A stretch of 64,000 bases of DNA from Acetobacteraceae bacterium (GTDB lineage: Bacteria; Pseudomonadota; Alphaproteobacteria; Acetobacterales; Acetobacteraceae): the NCBI GenBank assembly GCA_021732665.1, contig JAKFUL010000015.1, positions 62,001 to 126,000 on the forward strand, given 5' to 3'. The position numbers and the translations under genes were made by a program. Shown piece by piece: positions 18,870 to 26,887 of this stretch (positions are counted from its first letter, which is position 1; every line of letters starts with the position of its first letter). The notes below the pieces were generated by a model, which had not been told where the DNA came from, ran no database searches, and saw only the letters and a list, made by a program, of their open reading frames with translations.

Positions 18870-19494
18870 GCCGCTCAGGGTCCGGCGCCGCATCCCAGGC
18901 CGGCGGCTGCTCCACCGCCTCCGCCAGCAGCGCCTTGTAGGCCGCGCGCGGGATTTCCAACGTGCCGAATTGCGCCAGGTGCCCGGTGATGAACTGGGTG
19001 TCGAGCAGCGAAAACCCCATCAGCCGCAGCCGCGCCACCAGATGCACCAGCGCCACCTTGGAGGCATCGCGGACGCGAGAGAACATGCTCTCGCCGAAGA
19101 ACACGCCGCCGATGGTCACGCCATAGAGCCCGCCCACCAGCCGTCCGCCCTCGCGGACCTCGATGGAATGGGCGTGCCCCATGTGGTGCAGGGCGATGAA
19201 CAGCGCCTCGATCTCGGTGTTGATCCAGGTTTCCTCCCGCCCCGGCGCGGGTGCCGCGCACATCCCTATGGCGGCGGGGAAATCCGTGTCGCAGCTCACC
19301 TCGAACTCGCCGTTCAGCACGGTGCGGGCAAGGCGACGCGGCAGGTGAAAGCCATCCAGGGGCAGCACGCCGCGCATTTCCGGATCCAGCCAGTACAGGC
19401 GCGCCGACCCACGCGCCTCGGCCATGGGGAATAGCCCGGCGCGATAGGCGCGCAGCATCAGGTCGGGCGTGATTTCGATCTGGCGGCGGCTCAT
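18790..19494 (-). CDS. aat: leucyl/phenylalanyl-tRNA--protein transferase
   Basis: A 234-residue Aat. It begins ITPDLMLRAYRAGLFPMAE and carries the family blocks WLDPEMRGVLPLDGFHLPRRL, SLLDTQFITGHLAQFGTLEIPRAAYKALL and EVREGGRLVGGLYGV. It adds Leu or Phe to proteins with N-terminal Arg or Lys, marking them for ClpS-ClpAP. The C-terminal tail after about residue 205 is long and Ala/Ser/Arg-rich, and this part overlaps the ada 3' end on the other strand. That overlap could be real or could reflect a mutated stop codon. Confidence 0.92.
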   Translation of the reverse strand: MSRRQIEITPDLMLRAYRAGLFPMAEARGSARLYWLDPEMRGVLPLDGFHLPRRLARTVLNGEFEVSCDTDFPAAIGMCAAPAPGREETWINTEIEALFIALHHMGHAHSIEVREGGRLVGGLYGVTIGGVFFGESMFSRVRDASKVALVHLVARLRLMGFSLLDTQFITGHLAQFGTLEIPRAAYKALLAEAVEQPPAWDAAPDPERLRAEIRALRSPAPEGASSAPTPSDSR

Positions 19495-19526
19495 CGGGGC
19501 TTACCCTACCCTGCGGTCGCGCCGCG

Positions 19527-20267
19527 CTACAGGATGATTTCGACCGGCACGCCGCGGCAATCCATTTCCCAGTCCAATCCCACGATGGGCGGGCGGCAGT
19601 AATGCCATTCCACCCCCAGATTGGGCGCGCCGCGGGCCAGCACCTCGGCGGCCAGGATCGGGTGCGGGTCGAACACGGTGTAGAGGTTGATCGCCGTCGC
19701 CTGGGCGTAGGTCACGCCCAGCACGGCCATCCGCCGCTCCATCTCACCCATCACATGGGCGCATTTCTTCGACAGCCCGGCGGGCGAGGTGTCGCCGCGC
19801 GCGACGATGCTTTCCTCATAAGTGGCGCCGCCCTCCCGTGCCTCGCCATTGCCGGCCACGACGAAGCTCACCCCCGCTTGCTCGTCGGGCACGGCATAGG
19901 TGAAGGCGAAGAAACCTGGCGCGGAGGGCGGCGCGACCTCGGGGCAGACATTGCTGCGCGCGACCGGATTGGTCTCGCCCAGGAAGACGCCCCATTCCTG
20001 CAAGGTTCCGGCATAGATGCGGTTGAAGGCGGCGAAGCCCTCCTCGCTGAAGGGCGCGGGGCTGCGCAATTCGCACGCGCAGAACGCGGTCAGCGGCAAG
20101 CCCCGGCCTTCGAGATGAGCACGAATAATGGCAAAGCCCTTGGCCAACGGCACGGGCAGGCGGAAGCGCGCGCGTTCCAGGCGATAACCCGGCAGGGCCA
20201 CCACGCCGCAGGAATACTGGAAGACCCCGGGCGCGTAGCCAAAGCCCCGCTCGGGCAGCGCCAGCAT
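19527..20267 (-). CDS. conserved protein with Rid-like C-terminal half
   Basis: A 246-residue protein that I do not recognise by name. The first half begins with GFGYAPGVFQYSCGVVALPGY. The second half has FTYAVPDEQAGVSFVVAGNGE, GVTYAQATAINLYTVFDPHP and a final strand VPVEIIL, which resemble the last strands and helix of the YjgF/Rid fold, so it may be an extended Rid-superfamily member. No signal peptide or membrane segment is seen. Its ATG overlaps the gcrA stop (TGATG), so it is co-translated with the cell-cycle regulator gene. Confidence 0.55.
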   Translation of the reverse strand: MLALPERGFGYAPGVFQYSCGVVALPGYRLERARFRLPVPLAKGFAIIRAHLEGRGLPLTAFCACELRSPAPFSEEGFAAFNRIYAGTLQEWGVFLGETNPVARSNVCPEVAPPSAPGFFAFTYAVPDEQAGVSFVVAGNGEAREGGATYEESIVARGDTSPAGLSKKCAHVMGEMERRMAVLGVTYAQATAINLYTVFDPHPILAAEVLARGAPNLGVEWHYCRPPIVGLDWEMDCRGVPVEIIL

Positions 20268-20761
20268 CAGGCAGCGTCCTCACGCCTGTCGCGCACCTTC
20301 ACATAGGCGATGGCGGCGTGTTCGGCGCAGTAGGGCTTGGCCACCATGGCTTCCGCCGTGCAGAAGGTGAAGCTTGAAGTGCCGGGTTCGCCGATGGGCC
20401 AGCAGCAGCTTTTGCCGCCGACGCGGGGGAAGGGCCGAGGGGCCGCCGCCACCGGGCGGGCCACCGGCAGGGCGGCGGGGGGCGCCGCGGTCATCACCGG
20501 CTCGGGCCGCGCCAGAACGGGCAGCGGTTCGCGCAGCGCTGCGCGCAGCGGCGGCAGGGTGTGACGGCGCGCCGGCGCCGGCTTGGGCGTGGCCACCACG
20601 TCGCGCCGGATCGGGCTGGGGCGCGCGGGCAGGTTCAGGCGATGCGCCTTGCCGACGACGGCATTCTTCGAGACGCCCATGCGGCGACCGATCTCGGCGG
20701 TGCTGTGGCCTTCGGCCCACAGCGCGCGCAGCCGGCTGATAGCCTCTGCGTTCCACTCCAT
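20267..20761 (-). CDS. gcrA: GcrA cell-cycle regulator
   Basis: A 164-residue GcrA. The N-terminal helix-turn-helix runs MEWNAEAISRLRALW, EGHSTAEIGRRMGVSKNAV, VGKAHRLNLPARPSPI; a Pro/Ala-rich linker follows; the C-terminal sigma-70-binding domain has GKSCCWPIGEPG, FCTAEAM and PYCAEHAAIAY. In Caulobacter GcrA works with sigma-70 at promoters with CcrM-methylated GANTC. The start at 20761 has an AGGGGTCAGGAT Shine-Dalgarno region; the upstream open frame is not family-like. Upstream are a GATTC site (20832-20836) and a DnaA-box-like TTGTCCACA (20863-20855 on this strand). Confidence 0.93.
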   Translation of the reverse strand: MEWNAEAISRLRALWAEGHSTAEIGRRMGVSKNAVVGKAHRLNLPARPSPIRRDVVATPKPAPARRHTLPPLRAALREPLPVLARPEPVMTAAPPAALPVARPVAAAPRPFPRVGGKSCCWPIGEPGTSSFTFCTAEAMVAKPYCAEHAAIAYVKVRDRREDAA

Positions 20762-20910
20762 ATCCTGACCCCTTTTGACCCACCTGACACTAAATACGGT
20801 ATGCCAGGGGGGTACCGGAACACAAGCGGTGGATTCAAAGCCGGATGACAAAACTGTGGACAAGGGAAAAAGGGCGAGTCCTGTCAGTGGCTTGGCGGAT
20901 GCGAGAAATG

Positions 20911-21045
20911 CTACCGGGGCGTGCTGGCGATGCCCGAAAGCCGCACGACCTCGGCCCCGGGTTCGCGCTCGCGGGCGATGAGGGCGGCGAATTCCGCCGG
21001 TGTGCTGCCGACGCCACGGAAACACCGTGGCGCCAGGACGCGGGC
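20911..21045 (-). pseudogene. remnant: C-terminal end of a Bug receptor
   Basis: Only the last 40 or so residues of a Bug/TctC receptor remain, reading GVGSTPAEFAALI, then AREREPGAEVVRLSGI, and a stop. This is the typical C-terminal helix pair of the family. Nothing before it matches Bug sequence; instead the frame joins a fragment of a VOC gene in another frame. CTGGCGCC occurs twice, 14 bp apart, at the join and could have mediated the rearrangement. With the VOC remnant it looks like the wreck of a former operon. Confidence 0.55.
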
Positions 21046-21275
21046 GCCAGCACCGTGCCGCCGGCCTGCGCCGCGCGCGCCGTCACCGCCGCCAGCGCGG
21101 TCGCACCGGCGGCACGGAAGGTGACGGAGCGGTTGGCCGCCGGCCCTTGATGCAAGGCCAGCACATGATGATCGGCGCCGGTCGCCGCAGGCGGCGGTAA
21201 AGAAAACTCCGCCTTCGCCAGATCGGGGAGGAAGAGATCGACGCTGCGCAGCGCGGTGATGGGGAAATCGGACAT
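21046..21275 (-). pseudogene. remnant: VOC family protein
   Basis: The reading frame starts with an ATG at 21275 and gives SDFPITALRSVDLFLPDLAKAE, then ATGADHHVLALHQGP, RSVTFRAAGATALAAV and AAQAGGTVLAP, which match parts of VOC proteins. The segment that should hold the first beta strands after DLAKAE is missing, and the C-terminal half is lost where the frame runs into a Bug fragment. The frame continues open to 20835 but encodes low-complexity sequence there. An intact pair of VOC and Bug genes lies at 14.5-17.2 kb, so the ancestor may have been a paralogous operon. Confidence 0.5.
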
Positions 21276-21320
21276 CGCACATTCCCGGCCCCGCTCCGGG
21301 GCCGGGCATCGGCGAAATTC

Positions 21321-23243
21321 CTACAGCGTGAAGCGCGTTCCAAACAGCACCGTGGTGCCGGGGATGACATAGCCGCTGGTCGGCTCGAACCGCGCGCCAC
21401 CCAGGTTGCGGCCTTCGAAGAAGAGGCTCACCCGCTCCAGCGCCTGGTAGGTGACCGTGACATTGGCGGTGGTGCCGCCCTTCACATTGGTCGCCCGCGT
21501 CTGCCTGCCCAGATTGTCATAGACGAAATCCGGGCTGCGGCCGGTGAACAGGATTTCCGGCGCGATAGTCAGGCGCGGGATGGGGGTGATGCGCCCGCCG
21601 AGCGACAGCACGTTTTCCGGCCGGCGCAGCAGCCGGCGGTCGGTGGTGCTGTCGAAGGCACGCGTCAGCGTATAAGCCACGCGCGCCTCGGCGTAGGGCG
21701 AGATGCGCGCGGTCAGTCCCAACTCCACACCCTCGATATTGGCGCGCGCGACATTCTCGAAACTGGTGAAGCGGGCATTGCTGTTGATCAGGTCGCGGAA
21801 CCAGGTGCGGAAATAGGTGGCGGTCGCGGTGAGCAGGCGAGGGTTGTTGAAGCCCGCGATGTCCAGGTCGCCGCCGACTTCCCAGCTTGTGCTGCGCTCG
21901 GGCCTCAGGTCGGGGTTGCCGCGGAAAGTGCTGCCGGTGATGCCGAAGCGCTGGAACAGGCTGGGGGCGGCGAAACCGCTACCCACCGCGGCGCGCAGCC
22001 GCGCGCCATATTCCGGCAGGGCGTAGACGGCGCCAAGGCGATAGGTCGGCGTGGTGCCGAAGCCCGTGGTGCTGTCCACGCGCCCGCCGGCCGAAAGATC
22101 AAGCCGCTGCAGCACCCGGTATTGCAGGTTGACGAAGCCGGCATGGCTGTCCTGGCTGGCGTTTATCAGGCTGCGGAAGGGCGCGTTGCCGGAGGAGGAG
22201 CTGCTGCTTTCATGGGCGAAATTATAGCCGAAGCCCAGCGCGCCATCCCGGCCCCAGCCGCCCAGCTCCGGCAGTCGCACCGTGTTGCCCCAATCCACCA
22301 CCTGGCGCTGGCCGCGAAACAGGTCATTGCTCGTCGAGCGCGAGAAGGCGTCGGGCAGGTTCACATAGCGCCTGCGGTCGTCGCTCACGCCGTAGCGCAC
22401 ACCGGTGGTCCAGACGTCGAAGAGCCGGGTTTCGCCGCGGATCTGGCCGGACCAGCGGCGTTCCTCGGCGGAGAAATTCGGGTCATCGGCCAGGAAGCGG
22501 TCGATGCCGAAATTGGTCTGCTGGAAGCGGATTGTGGCCTCCAGCCGGGTGTTCGGAAGCGGGTTCCAGCCCAGGCGCGAGGTGGTGGCGACGCCGCGAT
22601 AGCCATCGGTTTCCGGCCGGTGCGGCTGCAAGCGCTGCGGGATGATGTTGTAGCCGGAGGTGGAGAGCGTCTGCGTCGTGGTCAGGTAGTCGAACTGGCC
22701 GATGGTGCCAGCCACGCCGCCATCGGCGCGAAAGGTATTCTGGTTTCCTCCGGCGACGCTGCCGAAGACTTCCGCCTGTTTGTCGGCGGGCGCGCGGCGG
22801 GTGATGATGTTGACCACGCCGCCGATCGCGCTGCTGCCATAAAGGCTGCTGGCCGGGCCGCGCAGCACCTCGATGCGCTCAACGCCCGCCAGCAGCAGCG
22901 AGCCGAAATTGAAGGCGCCGTCCGGGGTGGTCGCGTCATTGGACGTGACACCATCGATCAGCACCTGCACATGGCGCGAATTGGTGCCGCGGAAGAAGCC
23001 TGAGGTCAGGGTGCCCGGCCCGCCCTGCGGGACCACCCGCAAACCGGGCACGGTGGCCAGGGCATCGGCCAGGGTGCGGTAGCCGAATTCCTCGATATCC
23101 TGGCGGGTGATGGTGGTGGTGGCGGCCGGCACGCGTTCCACCGCGGTGGGGATGCGGGTGCCGGTGACGATGGTGTCGGGGATGGCCTGCTGCGCGAGCG
23201 CGGGCGAGGCCAGGATGGTGGAGAGAAGCAGAAGACGACGCAT
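21321..23243 (-). CDS. btuB: TonB-dependent vitamin B12 receptor, BtuB-type
   Basis: A 640-residue outer-membrane receptor. The signal peptide is LLLLSTILASPALAQ; a TonB-box-like DTIVTGTR follows; the plug domain has RTLADALATVPGLRV, VLIDGV and EVLRGPASSLYGSSAIGGVVNI; the 22-stranded barrel ends with an aromatic terminal strand (VLFGTRFTL). The start at 23243 is chosen because GGAG lies 8 nt before it and the signal peptide follows; an ATG at 23261 is possible. A cobalamin riboswitch upstream supports B12 or cobamide uptake as its role. Confidence 0.9.
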   Translation of the reverse strand: MRRLLLLSTILASPALAQQAIPDTIVTGTRIPTAVERVPAATTTITRQDIEEFGYRTLADALATVPGLRVVPQGGPGTLTSGFFRGTNSRHVQVLIDGVTSNDATTPDGAFNFGSLLLAGVERIEVLRGPASSLYGSSAIGGVVNIITRRAPADKQAEVFGSVAGGNQNTFRADGGVAGTIGQFDYLTTTQTLSTSGYNIIPQRLQPHRPETDGYRGVATTSRLGWNPLPNTRLEATIRFQQTNFGIDRFLADDPNFSAEERRWSGQIRGETRLFDVWTTGVRYGVSDDRRRYVNLPDAFSRSTSNDLFRGQRQVVDWGNTVRLPELGGWGRDGALGFGYNFAHESSSSSSGNAPFRSLINASQDSHAGFVNLQYRVLQRLDLSAGGRVDSTTGFGTTPTYRLGAVYALPEYGARLRAAVGSGFAAPSLFQRFGITGSTFRGNPDLRPERSTSWEVGGDLDIAGFNNPRLLTATATYFRTWFRDLINSNARFTSFENVARANIEGVELGLTARISPYAEARVAYTLTRAFDSTTDRRLLRRPENVLSLGGRITPIPRLTIAPEILFTGRSPDFVYDNLGRQTRATNVKGGTTANVTVTYQALERVSLFFEGRNLGGARFEPTSGYVIPGTTVLFGTRFTL

Positions 23244-23369
23244 CAGATGAACTCCGAGCATGGGTTTTCCCGGCCCCCGGAATGGGTGCCAGGACAGTGC
23301 TCGTCGAACCCGCAAACGAAAGGCGCGTGGGTTTCCCCCCGCGTGTTCCGTGGCATCGGTGCACCCCGC

Positions 23370-23575
23370 CCGATACGCGCAGGACAACTCTGCGAAGGCC
23401 GGTCTCCTGGCTCGCGGAGTGGGGATTTCTCCCGCCTCGCCCCGCCTTCTCGAAGCCGATGGCTTCAATGGCATTGGGGGCGAAGTCTCCGCCTACAGTT
23501 GCGGGGGCAGCCGCGGATTGGGGGTTGCCCCCGGTCGCGCGTTCCCGTTTCAACCCTTTCGGGTCACCGTCGCAT
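23370..23575 (-). promoter_or_regulatory. cobalamin (AdoCbl) riboswitch
   Basis: On the minus strand, upstream of btuB, the conserved elements appear in the correct order: GAAACGGGAA near 23553-23544, GCTGCCCCCGCAACTGTA at 23510-23493, and the B12 box GCCAGGAGACCGGCC at 23411-23397. Together they form the aptamer that folds around adenosylcobalamin. The remaining ~110-nt leader to the start codon is GC-rich and lacks a T run, so control is probably by hiding the ribosome site rather than by termination. B12 would then repress the receptor. Edges are approximate. Confidence 0.92.
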
Positions 23576-23704
23576 GGCGCAACCTTACCATCGGCATCGC
23601 GCGGCGCCAGCGGGGGGCGGATTTTTTCGCCGGGTCTGTCGAAATCAGCCCCGCCCAGGGCTCATCATGGTGCAGGGCCGATCCTGCGCAGAAGGAAAAC
23701 CACG

Positions 23705-24061
23705 ATGAAATACATGCTGATCCAGCTGGAAACCGCCGAGGAAGTGAGCCGGCGCGACAACCCCGAGCAGGCCGGGGCCTATTGGGGCGCCTGGGGCGCC
23801 TATGTGCAGGCGATCAACCAGGCCGGCATCGTGGTCTATGGTGCGGGGCTGATGCCGCCGGCCAGCGCCACCACCGTGCGCGTCGCGGGCGGCGAGCGCC
23901 AGGTGCAGGACGGCCCCTTCGCCGACAGCAAGGAGATGCTGGGCGGATTCTTCATCATCGACGTGCCTGACCTCGACACCGCGCTGGAATGGGCCGCGCG
24001 CAGCCCGGCGGCGAGTGCCGGCAGCGTGGAGGTGCGCCCGCTGCTGCCGCCCATGCCGTGA
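23705..24061 (+). CDS. YCII/DGPF family protein
   Basis: A 118-residue YCII-related protein: it begins MKYMLIQLETAEE and contains the DGPF motif in QDGPFADSKEMLGGFFIIDV. Such proteins adopt a dimeric ferredoxin-like fold; their function is poorly known. The gene overlaps the downstream sigma-factor gene by 4 bp (GTGA). DGPF proteins are the standard neighbours of ECF42-type sigma factors. The ATG at 23705 follows AAGGAAAACCACG, a fair ribosome site. Confidence 0.88.
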   Translation: MKYMLIQLETAEEVSRRDNPEQAGAYWGAWGAYVQAINQAGIVVYGAGLMPPASATTVRVAGGERQVQDGPFADSKEMLGGFFIIDVPDLDTALEWAARSPAASAGSVEVRPLLPPMP

Positions 24062-25254
24062 CCGCTGTTGCGGCGGCCGAGCGCGCGGCGCGGGGGAGCT
24101 ATGGCCGCCTGCTGGCCTTGCTCTCGGCCCGCGGCATGGGCCTGGCCGAGGCGGAGGACGCCCTGGCCGAGGCCTTTGCCACGGCGCTGCTGATCTGGCC
24201 GCGTGACGGCGCGCCGGCCAGCCCGGAAGCTTGGCTGCTGGTGGCGGCGCGCCGCAATCTGGGCCGCGTGGCGCGCCATGGCGCGGTGCGGGCGGCCGCA
24301 CAGGGAACGGTGGAAATGCTGATCGAGGAACTGGCCGAAGGTCCGGAATTTCCCGATGAACGGCTCAAGCTGCTGTTCATCTGCGCCCACCCCGACATTG
24401 CCGAGGAGGTGCGCACGCCGCTGATGCTGCAAACCGTGCTGGGGTTGGACGCGGCCCGTATTGCCGCGGCCTTCCTTGTTTCGCCCTCGGCCATGGGGCA
24501 ACGGCTGGTGCGGGCCAAGGCGCGGCTGCGGGAGGGTGCCATCCCGTTCGAAATGCCCGAGCCTGCGGAATGGCCCGAACGCCTGCCGGCCGTGCTGTCC
24601 GCTGTCTACGCCGCCTTTGGCGCGGGGTGGGAGGGCGAGGCGGGGCCGTTGGAGGAGGAGGCGATCTGGCTGGCCAGGTTGCTGGCGGCGCTGCTGCCGG
24701 GGGAGGCCGAGGCGCTGGGATTGCTGGCCCTGCTGCTGCACGCGCATGCCCGTCGCGCCGCGCGACGCGACGAGGCCGGCGCCTTCGTGCCACTGGATGA
24801 GCAGGACATCCGGCGTTGGGACACCGCCCTGATGACGGAGGCCGAGGCGGTGCTGACCCGCGCGGCCGTGCTGGGAAGACACGGGCCGTGGCAGATCGAG
24901 GCAGCGATCCAGTCCGTCCACGCCCAGCGGGCGCGGAGCGGGCGGACGGAATGGGGCGCGCTGGTCGCCCTGCATGGCGCGCTGGTGGCGACGCGGCCCA
25001 GCCTGGGGGCGCATATCGCGCAGGCGGCGGTGCTGGGGCAGGCCGGGCGGGCGGCGGAGGGGCTGGCTGTGCTGGATGCCCTGCCGTCCCAGCGGATGGC
25101 GGCGCACCAGCCCTTCTGGGCGGTGCGGGCGCATCTGCTGGGATTGCTGGGCGAGGCGGGGGCCGCCGCGGCCTATCGGCGCGCGGCGGGGTTGAGCAGT
25201 GACGCGGCGGTGCGCGAGTTCCTGCTGCGTCGCGCGGTGAACGGGCGCGGGTGA
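24058..25254 (+). CDS. ECF sigma factor with C-terminal extension (ECF42-like)
   Basis: A 398-residue protein. The sigma2 region is at about 10-80 (LAEAEDALAEAFATALLIWP, SPEAWLLVAARRNL) and sigma4 at about 115-160 (LQTVLGLDAARIAAAFLVSPSAMGQRLVRAKARLR). The C-terminal 220 residues are an Ala/Leu-rich helical domain like the TPR-bearing extension of ECF42 sigmas. The GTG start overlaps the YCII gene stop. In known cases the extension, not an anti-sigma factor, is needed for activity; none is seen here. Targets are expected to include the DGPF gene promoter. Confidence 0.88.
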   Translation: MTAVAAAERAARGSYGRLLALLSARGMGLAEAEDALAEAFATALLIWPRDGAPASPEAWLLVAARRNLGRVARHGAVRAAAQGTVEMLIEELAEGPEFPDERLKLLFICAHPDIAEEVRTPLMLQTVLGLDAARIAAAFLVSPSAMGQRLVRAKARLREGAIPFEMPEPAEWPERLPAVLSAVYAAFGAGWEGEAGPLEEEAIWLARLLAALLPGEAEALGLLALLLHAHARRAARRDEAGAFVPLDEQDIRRWDTALMTEAEAVLTRAAVLGRHGPWQIEAAIQSVHAQRARSGRTEWGALVALHGALVATRPSLGAHIAQAAVLGQAGRAAEGLAVLDALPSQRMAAHQPFWAVRAHLLGLLGEAGAAAAYRRAAGLSSDAAVREFLLRRAVNGRG

Positions 25255-25263
25255 TGGTTGCGC

Positions 25264-26679
25264 TCAGCGCCCGCGGGTGATGAACGCCGGCGCGGTGTCG
25301 CGGAAATCGCCTTCGCGGAAGCTCCGGTCACGCTCCGGGCGCTGACGCGTCGCCTCGCCGCCACGGGGCGCATCGCCACGTGGGACAGACGGGGCAGCGC
25401 TGCGTGGGGACTGCGGCGCGCGTTGCTGGCCGGGCGCACCACCACGGCCACCACGGCCCTGGTTCTGTTTCGGCTTGGGCGCGCCATGCGGGCGGACGAA
25501 CTGCTTCACGTCCATATTGCCGGGCGGCGGCAGGGCGCGGGACTGGTCCGTGCGGCGGTCCTCGGTCGGGATCGCCTGGCGGGTCAGCTTCTCGATGGCG
25601 CGCAGCTTGTCCTGGTCATCCGGGGCGCAGAGCGCGATGGCCTCGCCCGAGGCGCCGGCGCGCGCCGTGCGGCCGATGCGGTGGACATAGGTTTCCGGTA
25701 CTTCCGGCAGATCGTGCTGGATGACATGGGTGACGCCGTCGACATCGATGCCGCGGGCCGCGATGTCGGTGGCGACCAGGATGGGCGCGGTGCCGCGCTT
25801 GAACTGGTCCAGCGCGCGCTCGCGCTGGGTCTGCCCCTTGTTGCCGTGGATGGCGTTGGCGGCCAGGCCATCGGCTTCGAGGTTCTTCACGATCTTGTCC
25901 GCGCCATGCTTGGTGCGGCTGAAGACGAGGGCGCGGCCGACGCCCGGGGCGCGCAGCAGCTCCGCCAGCATGGCGCGCTTGCCGCCGGCTTCGAGGTGGA
26001 TGACGCGCTGCGCCACACGCTCGGCCGTCGTCGCCACCGGGGTGACTTCGACGCGGGCGGGGTTGCTCAGCATTTCGGCCGCGAGCTTGGCGATCTCCGT
26101 CGGCATGGTGGCGCTGAAGAACAACGTCTGCCTTTCGCCGGTGGGCGGGGTGGCGCGGAGAATCTTCCGGATGGGGGGGAGAAAACCCTTGTCCAGCATC
26201 TGGTCGGCCTCATCCAGCACCATGATCTGGACGTGGTCCAGGCGGGCATGGCGGCTGTCGAGATGGTCCTGCAGGCGGCCGGGGGTGGCAACGACGATGT
26301 CCACGCCGCGGGCGAGGTCACGGATCTGCGGGGCATGACCCACGCCGCCGAACACTGTTACGACGGACAGGCCCATATGCTTGCCATAGGTCCGAAAACT
26401 GTCGGCGATCTGGCTGGCCAGTTCGCGCGTCGGGCTCAGCACCAGGCAGCGCATGCCGCCACGCGGCGGGCGGCCGGGCGTATTGGCCAGCTTGTGCAGG
26501 ATGGGCAGGGCGAAGGCGGCGGTCTTGCCGGTGCCGGTCTGGGCAATGCCCAGCACGTCACGGCCAGCCATGGCGAGCGGGATGGCCTGCGCCTGGATCG
26601 GGGTTGGGATGGTGTAGCCGGTCTCCTCCAGCGCCTGGAGCAGGCTGGGGTGGAGGCCGAGTTCGTTGAATTCAGTCAT
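25264..26679 (-). CDS. DEAD-box RNA helicase, RhlE-like
   Basis: A 471-residue DEAD-box helicase. The Q motif (FNELGLHPSLLQALEETGY) is at the N-terminus, Walker A AQTGTGKT at 46-53, DEAD at 156-159, SAT at 189-191, and HRIGRTARAG later. The last 90 residues are an Arg/Gly/Pro-rich tail with QGRGGRGG, usual for RNA binding in RhlE. It unwinds RNA in ribosome assembly or cold response. The 208-bp gap upstream (26680-26887) holds a TTTCGC/GCGAAA hairpin near 26727 and could be a regulated leader; I see no gene in it. Confidence 0.92.
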   Translation of the reverse strand: MTEFNELGLHPSLLQALEETGYTIPTPIQAQAIPLAMAGRDVLGIAQTGTGKTAAFALPILHKLANTPGRPPRGGMRCLVLSPTRELASQIADSFRTYGKHMGLSVVTVFGGVGHAPQIRDLARGVDIVVATPGRLQDHLDSRHARLDHVQIMVLDEADQMLDKGFLPPIRKILRATPPTGERQTLFFSATMPTEIAKLAAEMLSNPARVEVTPVATTAERVAQRVIHLEAGGKRAMLAELLRAPGVGRALVFSRTKHGADKIVKNLEADGLAANAIHGNKGQTQRERALDQFKRGTAPILVATDIAARGIDVDGVTHVIQHDLPEVPETYVHRIGRTARAGASGEAIALCAPDDQDKLRAIEKLTRQAIPTEDRRTDQSRALPPPGNMDVKQFVRPHGAPKPKQNQGRGGRGGAPGQQRAPQSPRSAAPSVPRGDAPRGGEATRQRPERDRSFREGDFRDTAPAFITRGR

Positions 26680-26887
26680 GTATTTCCATGCGGCACGCGC
26701 GCCATGGGCGCGGACGGGCCGTTTCGCTTGAAGCGAAAGTCCCCCGCGTGCCGGGTTCCCTCAGGGTGAAGCGCAATCGCTACCCGGTTGGCGCCCGTAG
26801 CCTTGGGCGTTCACGCGACCGGATGCGGGACCGAGCTGGCCTGCGCTGCGGCGCTCATATGGCAGCTTCGCCGCATCGCAGCAAGGA

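Noticed and set aside
20835-21275. An intact 146-residue protein gene
   Set aside because: Only parts resemble VOC sequence; the last third is low-complexity and runs over a Bug fragment in another frame, so decay is the better reading.
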